This document shows, one piece after another, positions 53,701 to 64,000 of a stretch of DNA of 64,000 nucleotides. The notes under the pieces are model-generated. The model was not told the origin of the DNA. It was given only the letters and a program-made list of their open reading frames with translations, and searched no databases. The position numbers and the translations under genes were made by a program. Position 1 is the first letter of the stretch, and every line of letters starts with the position of its first letter. Origin of the DNA: Mesaphorura yosii (Eukaryota; Arthropoda; Collembola; Poduromorpha; Tullbergiidae); the NCBI GenBank assembly GCA_009869945.1, contig WIXG01000094.1, forward strand, positions 1 to 64,000, read 5' to 3'.

Positions 53701-54980
53701 TCCAACAACTTAATGTTTACTGTACAAGAGTCTGGACCGCATTAAATCAGTTTTACAAAGGAACGCGTCGTCGTCAGTTCACAAAGACAAAATTACGACA
53801 AAGACGTTTTTACAAAGAAAGAATGACTTGCAGCCACGCAATGTGAAACTAGAACACTATTTACAAAACAGAAAAGTCTGAATCAAATTCCGTCAAAGTA
53901 AAGCACGAGTGATCAAAATTCATCTTTATTTCAAAGCTTTATGAGTTTATTTACATATGTTTATTTAAAGACTTATGCCATTATTGACCATCGAACAGCA
54001 ATTAAGCGGGCAAATGTCTCCTAAAGTGGATATAATTGACAAGCATTCAATCATCTTTGAATCACGGACGAGAAACGTGAAAAAGCCCTGAGTACGTTAA
54101 TGTCTGAATACATTCAGCGCCATCGATTGTTTCGGAATGCACTCTTTTCAGTTACGAGTCGCGAACATACTCTTATCGACAAATGTTTGCAAGTTTTCCT
54201 CAACGTTTTGCTTTTTCTTTGTTTGACGCTCTTTTCGTAGAATTGTCGGGAAATGACTTCTTATTCTTGATTCTGCGGAGGGTGAGGCTTTTATTTCTCA
54301 GAAGCTGTATCCTGATTATGATTGCGTTCTGTGTTTGCAATGGGTTGCAATTTTGCCCGTACAAGGGAAGTTGTCACATGCCTTGATCCATATTGTAAGA
54401 TACTTTGGGCTTTGTTGACTTGTTTTGTTGTTGTTTGAACTGGAATGGCTGTCGAAGATGATTTCTCTTTCGATTTTCGCCGATCCGTGCGTCAACTCCC
54501 AAAACACCTGTCAATTTGCGTGTGCGTGCGTGAGTAGAAATTCCATTAGCATTTGTTATTATCATTTAGTGCAACAATTTATAGCCTATGAGATGCAGAT
54601 CAGGTGCGCAACTAATTAGTATTCAGTCATTTCGATCAATGGACGCCTTGAGTCAATTAATCAGCATCTCATAAACACTGCACTGCCATTAAATACGTAT
54701 GCACCGACGACGTCACACGTCAGTCAACCGTTCCTCGTTCATTACATAATTGACTACCAAACAGGTTGGCAGAACAGAAATTCAGGTTCTGCATTCTGAG
54801 AACAATCGCACATCCATCTCTCACGAGAATAGCGTGCTGATTTGTGAGAGACTGAAGCTGAAGATCACAAAAACATGTTTTATGTGACATCATTAATAAC
54901 GTGTGTTACGACAAAAAATTAAATACACAACTTCAATAACCTTCTGCCTAAGTTCCACTTACATAGATTTATCCTTCCCC
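50797..54980. other. Intergenic, ~4.2 kb, no gene recognised
   Basis: No open frame has a recognisable domain. A tRNA D-arm-like sequence with nested short inverted repeats lies at 51772-51801. Confidence 0.5.
51772..51801 (+). repeat. Nested short inverted repeats in a tRNA-like sequence
   Basis: CGTGGT (51772-51777) pairs with ACCACG (51796-51801), and inside it GGTAC (51783-51787) pairs with GTACC (51794-51798); the two pairings compete. GGTGTAATGGTA looks like a tRNA A-box/D-arm, but I see no anticodon arm or T-loop GTTCRA box, so this is not called a tRNA. Confidence 0.4.
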
Positions 54981-54984
54981 GAAC

Positions 54985-54993
54985 TATATAATA
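54985..54993 (+). promoter_or_regulatory. Possible TATA box of the DUF4419 gene
   Basis: TATATAATA lies 161 nt upstream of the DUF4419 start codon. It would place transcription start near 55015-55025, with a 5' UTR of about 135 nt. Confidence 0.4.
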
Positions 54994-55153
54994 GGCCATT
55001 CTGGTTTCGAGTACCACATACAAGAATTGACAGCGACGCTGGTAACTTCGCCTCAACTGAACGAACTTTGGAGTTGGAACGTCTGAAGGTCGCCGTATGC
55101 ACAAATAGTTGGTGCAGAGTCAGTATTCATTCACGCAGTACAGCTTAACTAAC

Positions 55154-56558
55154 ATGGATCTCAAATTCAGTCTCAAGCAGTTTTATCTCCTGTGTACACT
55201 AATCACATTCGTTTCCTACGTCGCTCCAGTCCCCAACCGGAACTTGAGAGAAAGATTATCCGACAGAACCGGGGTAAGTTAAGTAATCATGTATTTATGC
55301 CTATGAATGTAGAAAGTGAGAAGTTATTAATGAATCTTTGCTTTGCTTCCAGGGATTTCCTTTAATCCGTGACCACCACCATGAACGCCATTTGCATCCT
55401 CCTAGATTACCGCAGCTCCTCTCAACCCTGGCAAATTCACGTTCTACACAACGAATAGCCGAGCCAACCGGGACCACAATCCATGTTTGTGACAAAAGCC
55501 CAGAGAAGGTCGTACCATCCAACTTCCCTGATAAGGGCAGCAATCTTGTTACCTACCTGCACGAATACAAGAAAAATCATTGCACACGAGTTATTCAAGG
55601 CACTGACTTCGCAACGAAGAACGTTGAGCCTAGTAGCAAGAATGGGTTCATCAGCACGGTCATTCAGTGCTACAATGGTCATCACAATCTCGTCATTCGG
55701 CCGGACGATATTTGGACAGCTATCATCTCTCAGTTTTCGCTGTACCTGAATGCGAATGCCGAAAGATTCCGTGGACGCTTTGTAAATTCCGATGGAAAGA
55801 AAACTCTTAAAGTTCATTTGGGACCTGGAACGTTGGTTTCGGTTTCGTACGAGAAGTTCGTGGAATTGATGACTGATGAGATTCATAAGCACATTGTGGA
55901 CAAAGAGGTTACGAATTGGATAATGCCAAACTTCACCACAACTACGCAAGACGATAAAATAACTGCCGGAGTCATATTTATGGCCAGCTTGAAGAAGTTC
56001 TTCAATTACGTCGGAACAATTGCTTGCGGCATTCCAAAGATCACATTGGAGGGTACAGTTGATGACTGGAAGAATATTGCAAACCGATTGACTAAGCTGC
56101 GCAGTTACAAACTCGAGTCCTGGGTGGATGACATGCTGCAACCAATCCTGGCGCAATTCATTCGTGCCAAGTCAGGAGACATCGATAAAGACTTCTGGAA
56201 TAGCATCGTGAAAGTGGAAACCGTGGGCTGCGGCAGCACAGACGTCAGCGGATGGATAACTGCGTTCAGTGTGTTTAACGACGAAGGGAAATGGCGCGCT
56301 TACGTGCCAGACAAACAAAAGTGGCCACAAATGGACATTGAGTCGATTGTGTCTGGCGTAGTTTATGTGGATGTCGTGATCGACGATAATGGAGTCAAGC
56401 ACGACACTGTGATGTTTGCCGGGCACTTGGGAAAAGAAATTCTCCCTGACTGGCTTACCCTGCAACCGAAAATCGGTTGGGCAATTGCACTGAAGAATTC
56501 AACCGCGGCGGCTCTTGAGGACGAGCAGAACGACTACATGGACCACCTGGACTATTAA
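55154..56558 (+). CDS. Secreted DUF4419-domain protein, two exons
   Basis: A 441-residue protein of unknown biochemical role. Exons: 55154-55273 and 55353-56558, phase 0, with a 79-nt intron (GTAAGT...TTCCAG). The first exon gives a signal peptide (core FYLLCTLITFVSYV, likely cut near residue 24-27). DUF4419 spans about 115-420: GFISTVIQCYNGHHNLVIRP then DDIWTAIISQFSLYLNANAE, CGIPKITLEGTVDDWKNI and VGCGSTDVSGWITAF, all family hallmarks. A large open frame on the opposite strand is a shadow. The family is best known from fungi, with scattered invertebrate members, so horizontal origin is possible; the intron and signal peptide show it is now a normal host gene. It converges on the kinase gene 172 bp away. 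Confidence 0.88.
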
Positions 56559-56712
56559 CTGTCCAAATGAATGCCCTTGCTACTTGTGTCATTAGTTAAG
56601 CGTTTAATCTGTAAGTGTTCTGCTTTGTTGTAGAAACTACAACTTAATACCATTAGTTAACGAAATGAATAGATACAATGAAAATATAAAAAATTATGAA
56701 TTCAGCAGATCT

Positions 56713-56718
56713 TTTATT
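56713..56718 (-). promoter_or_regulatory. Poly(A) signal of the receptor kinase gene
   Basis: AATAAA on the minus strand begins 13 nt after the kinase stop codon (56733-56731), so the 3' UTR is very short. On the plus strand the DUF4419 transcript probably ends in the same 170-bp gap, where AATATA occurs near 56683. Confidence 0.6.
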
Positions 56719-56730
56719 CTGATTGATTCT

Positions 56731-59700
56731 TCATACGCCTCGAAGTAAATTCTCGAAGAACGTCTCCAGCTCGCCAAAACTTGGCCTCTTGCCTGGCTTC
56801 TCATGCCAGCACCGAAGCATTTGTTGATATCTGAAAAATAATACTAAAACTTCTGTCTTCATCTGCCACTGAAGGAGTTCACATCACTCCACTCTATAAA
56901 GCCTAAGCCAACTTACATTTCATCGCTTGAATAGTTGGGAATATCCAATCGATGTCCGTTGGAAAGTTTGGTAGCTAATTCACGAGGATCCCGCACAGAT
57001 TCCCAAGGTTCATCACACAACGAGAACAACTCCCAAATGGTAACTCCGTACGACCAAACATCAGAGTTTAACGAACACTTGAGTGTCGTGAGTACTTCAA
57101 GAGCCAGCCATTGAAAAGGTAATGGATCCTGTAAAAAAAAGGCAAAACTTAAGATTCGCACTGATTCCATCTACAACAATCTAAAAGACACCTTACTTTT
57201 CTTTCTATTTTGTACGTGATATTCTCGTAAACCTTTCTTGACAGTCCAAAATCACCAACTTTAGCCACCAGATTGGAATCAAGCAGTACGTTTCTCGTTG
57301 CTAGATCCAGATGGACGATCTACAGTGAGGGTAACACTTTTACTCGATTTAGTCTGGAGGATTTAGTGAACTGGAGTAAAATTATGTCTTGCCTTGTGTG
57401 ATAAAAACTTCATTCCCGACGCGATTTGTACGGCCCAACGAATGAGTCTTTGAAGACAGTCAGAATGAAGGGGATATGGCGTTGGCAACGGCATCTCTTG
57501 CACCACAACTGAAGAATACTTGCTACATTAGGCATTAAAATTGAAGGTGTGGTATGGCCGCATGTATTGCTTTGCAATTATGAAGTTACCTGGAGATGCT
57601 CTGGTCTACCTGCAAGGCTGTCAACGATGGACCGCAAATATTGGTCTTAAAGTGAGCCCTATTCCAAGCAATGTAATCTTGAATATTCCCATTTTCACAA
57701 AATTCCAGTGCCACATACAGCATGCCTGTGGAAAACTCCCAATCATAGAAACAATGAAGCTGAATTATGATTCTTCAATCTTACGCTGTCGAACTCGTTG
57801 TGTATCTGCTCCAAGAAACCCGACGATGTTTGGATGTCCAGTGTCTCCAGCAGAGTCATGAATGTATTTCAAAATTTTGAGCTCAAGTAGTAATACTTTG
57901 AATGCATTTACTTGGATTGAAAGATTTGGGAATTTAATTGCAGCAGGTTTTCCATGTATAAATCCTTTCTTGATTATTCCAAAAGAACCTTTCCCTATTT
58001 GTGGTCCTTCAAAAATTTCACGAAATGAGCAAATGAAATCATTTTGATGTATAATTAAGTGCATTTCACCGAAAGTACACTGCGACGGGTCTTGCACAAT
58101 AAATTCCAGAGATTTTTCATAACCCCGGCGGCGAACAACTTCTGGACAAAAGTCGACGGCGGAATCGAGCGAAGGCCTCGTGAGTCGATCAAATTCGATG
58201 TATGGACCAACTTCGATGTTTTGATATTTCGGAGTCCCATCTTGTTGCATATTTTCTTCGTTAGCGGTGCCTACGCTGGTTTCTTCCATTTCCACCCCGC
58301 CTTCAAGTTGCAAATGGCGTTCTCCCTCAAAGAAGTCTATCAGCTCTTCTTCCGTTAAATCGCGCTATTTTGAGGTAAGATTTTAATCGAGTCATGGGAC
58401 AAGCTCAAAAACTTTTCCTAACCAAATTTCTCCGGCTTCTCAGGCCAAAGGCAATCACCAACGACGAGACGAATAACGCACAGGCTCCGACACCAATATA
58501 AATCCCTGAAATCCCGTACGTTGAAGAGTAAGGACAGTAAGGACGTAAAACGCGATGGTTATGACAAGTTGCTACATTGGAATAAAGAAGCTTCTTACAA
58601 ATTATAGGGAATTTTGATGCACAAAGCTCCGCATCTTCATCCTCGCCGTTTGGGCAATCTTCGACGCGGTTACAATTCTTTGCAACTCTTCCGGTTTGGG
58701 AGTCGATTGCTGGAATGCAATACTCTGCGAGCCCTCTTGAACATGTGAACTGATTTGCTTCACAAGCGCTGATAGCACCGCAGTAGTTGCTGTTCTGATC
58801 GGTCCCATCGTCACATTGATGCGTTTTGCCATCGCAGACTGTTTTCAGGTCTAAACACTTTGTTCCATTGTCACACGAAAATTTCTTGTGACCGCATCTG
58901 CGAGGGGCGAGAGAGAACAGACACGAATCATTTCTGATGGACCGCCATTGAAAAGTTCCCTATCATCATCACTCCAAACTTTCTTATTCTTACTTCATGT
59001 CAGCCTGCACCCACTCCAGATCCTCCAACGTCAGTAGCGAAACATAAATCAGACTTGACTCGTTGCATGTTTTAACTGTACTTTTTCGGCGCAAATTCTG
59101 AAAGCCAATTATGATCCTCTTGCCATTCTGCTCTATCACGCCTGCGCTGTCCCTTGCTATGCACGTTTTGTCTGGATTAATTGATGAAAGTTTTTAGACA
59201 AATTTATTGTTCACAATGGTTCAGCAGATCACAGGTAGTTATGCTTACTTGTATTTGGCCGAGTGATGGGTCCACAAACTCTGCTCCTGTAGCCGAATCT
59301 TTTCGTAACAGGGTCATCTTTCCAAAGTCTGTGACACCCCACGTAATCTTTGAGCTTGATGAGGTATGAAGTCTGTGTGACCCTCAGTTCAACTGTACCA
59401 TGGATAAGAACATCACTTAAGTTTGCCACTGTCTTCTCTTTTGAAAAGGTCAGATCTCTTATTAATGCTTCGCTAGGGAGGCAAGCTGGACCAAAGCCTT
59501 TGATGAACTGGATTGGCTCCTTCAAATAGATTAAGACCCAGTCATGCTCAAATGCTGGCCAGGAATTCGCTTTCGTTGGAACCTTCGGGTGAGGTTTGAT
59601 GTATGAAACCTACATTTGAAGTAGGAAACTAAGCCTTTTTTGCACAGAAGTTTGCCAACAAAGAATGAATGAAGAGGATTTCATCTTACATTTCCGATTT

Positions 59701-60085
59701 GGACGAATGCCTTATGGTCTGAAAAGTGAGCTCCAATTTGAATTGTGTAGTTGGCAAAGGGGAAAATCACGAATTTGGATTTAAGCTGCTTCTGACGAAA
59801 AGCTTGTCCGGCTAAAATTCGCACATAATGTTAGCGGAAGGAGCATATAAAAAATTGAAGAAGCTTACTCGCCAATATGGTTGTGTTATTGATGATCACT
59901 CCAACGAAAGTCTGACGTGGAAGAGGTCTGATTAACGCTGTCCACGGAGCAAAGCTTTCAGGAAAGCTGCTGCTGTATTCACACGTTGAGTCGTTTGCCT
60001 CAGCCTCCGCAGTCGTCGAGAACGACATTACGGCAATGCACCATAACATGGCGCTGACGGGAAACGGCCACAGTGACCGAATCAT
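56731..60085 (-). CDS. Receptor tyrosine kinase with trypsin-like pseudoprotease and LDLa ectodomain, 11 exons
   Basis: About 877 residues. Exons: 60085-59869, 59811-59690, 59609-59249, 59171-58994, 58897-58423, 58364-57785, 57725-57590, 57522-57393, 57319-57197, 57128-56917, 56830-56731; all phases agree. Signal peptide ~1-28. Residues ~36-292 follow the S1 trypsin fold: PWTALI, then IGAHF...[16 protein letters not shown] (Asp position), [13 protein letters not shown] (Ser position, normally GDSGGP), IIIGF, and a C-terminal LEWV helix. The TAAHC histidine and an IVGG activation site are missing, so it is probably inactive. Next come LDLa-type repeats (~293-331 and ~337-384; [18 protein letters not shown]), a TM ~421-445, and the juxtamembrane [12 protein letters not shown]. 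The kinase has [32 protein letters not shown] and [13 protein letters not shown]. The intron after 57393 appears to start with GC. Confidence 0.88.
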
Positions 60086-63000
60086 AGCGGCCTCAACGGC
60101 TGCAACTGCTTGGAAACGAAACTTCTAGTAGTTAGTGTTGCTGCCACCGCCACGTTTAGTCCAGCCGAGCCGCTGCTGTCCTGCTGCCGGAATGAAACTG
60201 GGCTCAATCAATGCAAGTGGAGTGATGATCGATCCAGATAAATTTTTCCATGAGCAGAAGGGCACACAAAAGAGGACCAATTCTTGTATGTATACTTCGG
60301 CATTGTTTATCATATGACGCAAGAGGAAGAAGAAGGTGATAACGAAATGTAGTTTTAATTTATGATTTTTTTTTTATTGAACAAGACGCGATTAGTCACC
60401 ATCATCAATCCCATGCGCGTAAATCCTGATTAGTGAACCAATTCGCACTTCTGTGTCTCCAGAAGCCAGTATTTTCAATTTGGATTCATTTTGAAGCAGA
60501 CATGAGCAATGAGTCAACTACTGACGATAAACAATCCATTAATTTGACACAGAATTTATAAATATCAATATGCTTCATATTTCAACTTCATACATATGAG
60601 CATTGAGGAAAAGGTTTTGTGTTTACTTAAGTCACGTTGTGTGCTTGTTCGAAATTCGTTCTGATAAGCGTGTTCATTATTGCTCTTAGTTGCAATAATT
60701 ATGTGGATGTGCCTCCGTCACTCGTATTTAAAAAATGCTTCTGTAACGCTGAATATTAGTTGTGCGGATAAATACTTCGTTCCATTGCTCTCGATGACAA
60801 TGCAAACCTAGACAAATGATCGGGCTTCATTTAACCCTGATGGCTGGAACTGGAGCTGACCCGAGGATTTATAAACTAATCAAAGAACAGCAGGGATGAG
60901 ACATCTGAATCAGGCATCATTCCACAGATGGAACCTCGATATTGTCGACATTCTATTCACTTGGTCGAGGTTCAGTTGGTTGGGGATGGTTTTGTTTTTC
61001 CCAAGTATAATGAACCAGGACCTTACTGATGTTAAGTCCAATGCGCGTCTGTCAACTATAGGTTGATAATGATCGTGTTGTCAGAAAATGATAATCAATA
61101 CATTCAATGAAGTCAATGATGGCGCAATTTTGAAGCGTTTCTATTCTCTGATGTGGTCGGATCGTTTCAAGGCAAACCGCGAATGCGAAAAATCCATGTC
61201 GTACACATGAGCTTGTCTTGAACTCTTAAAGACTCTTGACTCATAATTGCTGTCTGGGGAAATGAAATAAGGAAATGACAAATAAAAAGTGAACTTACAC
61301 TTATGCAACTTGTGCGTTTGCCAAAAATTCTATAAATAAGATCAAACAACTTAAAATTGCATGCTATGTATGCCCATGATCAGGCTATGCTAAAATCTTG
61401 AGTACAGAATTACACTGGAAGTAAAGCTTCCAGTATCGCCTGAATGACGTACCTGATACCAGTGATACGCAATACATACTGGTGAACTCCAAGACTGGAG
61501 AAACATGAAGCTCAGCACCGAAGAAGCTTAAGATATCATAGTACAGGTTTCTGCTTACACGGACAATTCAGGTTTACAACATTAATTTGTGGTTTTTGTT
61601 TTTGAAAATTAAGACAAGGCGAGGCGAGGCAGGGATTGAACTTGAGTGAGGAAGCCAATGTCAACATGCTCCTGGGAATGGGGATGGAATCGGTAGATGC
61701 GATGCAAGAGAAATCTTTAACGGAACAGGAGCCATTAAAGTGGCCGTAAAGATTGCATGGGAATGCGAAATATTCTGAGAACGCGAAGTGGATAGTGCAC
61801 AGACTTGATTCTTCGTCGTGCTACAATGGAAAATCAATGTACCTGATGTCTGATGTATCTGATGTCAGTTCATTTACGATTCAAATTCGGATGTTTTGCT
61901 TTCCTCTAAAACAAATTACAAATATAGACGTAGATCGAGGCATATGCTTTTCCAGCATTGCCAAATACGCACAAAATAGATAAGGACATTTACTGGCATC
62001 TCAACGAACACATTGCATCTAGCAATTAATCCCGAATGATGTATCGCGACTTACTTGTTAGAAAAACGTACAAAAGTTGTAGCGGCTTATCGGAAAAGCA
62101 AAAGCAAGAAACACAACCACCTCATGGAACGTTGCCTGCCAGCACTTAAATCAATTCTTCTTGAAGAAGAAGGACATTCTTGACTTTCTTGGATCGAATT
62201 CGGCAAATTTATTGCTCGAATGAATTTCTCCAAAAATGCAAAAAATCAAGATTGGTATTTTGTCTGCATTTGCACTTCCCTAATTTCTGCATACGAATAT
62301 GAATGCACATGGCAAAGAGCCAACACCAAATTTTATTGTAGCCTTGTCTGCCATCGTCACCGTCGCCTTTCCCGTCGCCTTCGGAACGAACAAAAGATTT
62401 TGTAGTTTAGATACCCTACGAAAGCTAACAGAATGCATTTCTGTAGTATGAACTGTTAGCTTCCGGTTTCGGTCCGACAGCTTATTGTGCTCGAACACGT
62501 GCAGATACGTGCTATGAGAGGTTTATTACCCTGCATGTGCCTGTGCCTGCTAATTTGCATGCAAATCTCATTTCACACTGGATGATTTTGTTATCCTATT
62601 ATCCAACAATTAGATCAAGAATGATAACGCACGTTCGAGGACATTAATCATTTCTTCCCTGTAGGCCGTGCAAATTCAATAAATGTGATTAGATCGCTGT
62701 TGCTGTTACCCTCCGTTAACTAAAGCTTTATGCAGCCACCACTGCTCTAACTTCAAGACATTTCATGGATGCAGAACTTTTGAACTCAATGCAATATGGT
62801 TATAACATTGGCTCCAGACACGACAGGTGTTCTTGGACGTTGTCGCTGGCATGTCATCTGTTTGACTCAACAATGTGAGAACACTGAACGCGATACGCGG
62901 CAGCGCAGCACGCAGCTGTACGAATGTCGTTTTACCACGCAACATTAAAGTAGCCATTATGGTCAGACAGACAGGAACAGAAACATGTCAAGCTGCCTCT

Positions 63001-64000
63001 TATCTAATCTAGATGAAGGTTTAATTACGAAACTTCTTTAACTTGAGCTCCTTCCAAGCATTCATGGCATGTTTGGCGGATTAAATTTTTATGAGGCCGG
63101 CGTCAACCGAAAACCTGCGGTTTGAAATTAATTGAGTCTGTCCACAAAAATGTGGCGCTGTCCAATCGGACGAAGTGAAATTTCAATTCGGCTATGAGTG
63201 CGCTGTGAATATCTCAATTACAAAGTCTTAATTCGATGCCATGTAGGAGCCATCGATGCGAAAAAGCGATCTGGGTTTGTCTTCTCTGAATTAATTCATT
63301 TCACACGAAACTGAGCATAAAAAGTGGTTAGTTGTCTTCAGATTTAATCGCAATTCATATTCGTGATTGATACTCGAAGTTGTTGACAAGATTTTTCAAA
63401 TCAGTAGTCAAATTTTTGGATGTTGGTAGCAGATTCATAATAATGAAATGTTTCTTTTACAAGTGTCACTTCAAATCTCCAATCTTTCAGGTTGCGTTAC
63501 GTGATCACCAAATCACCGTAGCAGGGTGGTGTGACGAAACCACATTCCAGTCATATTCTTCTTGGGCATTAATCGCACCAGTAGCTTATTAAAGCAGGTA
63601 AATCCGCATTAGCAACGATTCTAACATCTCAGTCAGTTAAACTGCCAGCGGACAAGGTCTCCGAACTCAAGGAGTTTTAGCGAATCTTCTACTACATTCA
63701 CAAGAAGTTAAGAACTCTTGGAATGTTGATCGTTTCTTTAATTCGCTGAAAGACGACTCAATGCAATGGAACTAAATTATTTGCAAATGCAAGGCAAGAA
63801 TGAGTTATTATCTTTTTAATCTAATTTACGTGTTGTTGACTCCAGCCTCTTTGGGATGGGAAATCTCCGTCATTCAAAGCCTCGACTCTTTTGTAATTGA
63901 CTGTACAGCCCAAGCACAATGAAACGTGTAATTACGGAATCCTTGCCCGTAATATTGTTCTTATCAAATCAGCTTCAGAAAGGAAGAAACTCAATTAATT
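60086..64000. other. Upstream of the kinase gene; no gene recognised
   Basis: Must contain the kinase promoter and 5' UTR. Open frames are under 80 codons, with no recognised product. Short direct repeats of CTGATGT occur at 61843-61866. A possible acceptor-led short frame ends near 63592, without supporting exons. Confidence 0.5.
61843..61866 (+). repeat. Short tandem repeat (CTGATGT, three units)
   Basis: Three CTGATGT units, the last after an AT insertion. Minor; no associated feature. Confidence 0.6.

Noticed and set aside
55437..56156. 239-codon minus-strand open frame
   Set aside because: It lies antisense to the DUF4419 exon, which has clear family motifs; this is a shadow.
57608..57610. 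CAG|GTAGAC as the donor after the kinase exon starting at 57725
   Set aside because: It gives no in-frame join to the next exon. Using the donor at 57589 with the acceptor at 57523 restores the frame with a 66-nt intron.
63380..63592. 70-codon plus-strand frame with an internal CTTTCAG acceptor
   Set aside because: No partner exon and no recognisable content; cannot be supported as a terminal exon.

Overview
The window is eukaryotic nuclear DNA, almost certainly from an arthropod. It has spliced genes with GT-AG introns, many of only 58-100 nt, AATAAA poly(A) signals, and clear homologues of the insect genes ihog/boi, technical knockout (mRpS12) and giant. The small introns, AT-leaning intergenic DNA and a DUF4419 gene fit a non-dipteran lineage such as a springtail, but the species cannot be fixed from sequence alone.

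Layout. (1) 459-9638, minus: an Ihog/Boi-type Hedgehog co-receptor rebuilt as 13 coding exons. Its signal-peptide exon lies at 9494-9638, across a 4.7-kb intron, and the cytoplasmic tail probably continues past the left edge. (2) 9.7-38.6 kb: about 29 kb in which I find no convincing gene; this is probably regulatory or intronic DNA. (3) 38643-39824, plus: mitochondrial ribosomal protein S12 in five exons with an unusually long N-terminus. (4) 41406-41978, plus: a short protein with a pipsqueak-type HTH and a CENP-B-like HTH and no transposase domain. (5) 44.6-46.4 kb: decayed DNA-transposon sequence, a hAT C-terminus followed by a Harbinger-type transposase, both minus, beside a 32/33-bp tandem repeat. 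(6) 48355-50571, plus: a Giant-type bZIP factor in three exons. (7) 55154-56558, plus: a secreted DUF4419 protein in two exons. (8) 56731-60085, minus: a receptor tyrosine kinase in 11 exons. (9) 60.1-64 kb: nothing recognisable.

The most notable object is the kinase at 56731-60085. After a signal peptide it carries a degenerate trypsin-like (S1) domain, then LDL-receptor class A-type repeats, one membrane span and a tyrosine kinase domain whose HRD and APE motifs are altered. I know of no described receptor kinase with a protease-fold ectodomain. It lies tail-to-tail with the DUF4419 gene, 172 bp apart.

The genes do not form one pathway. Ihog acts in Hedgehog reception, Giant in embryonic patterning and mRpS12 in mitochondrial translation. 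All exon boundaries were read by eye from splice consensus, phase and homology; none was checked against transcripts.
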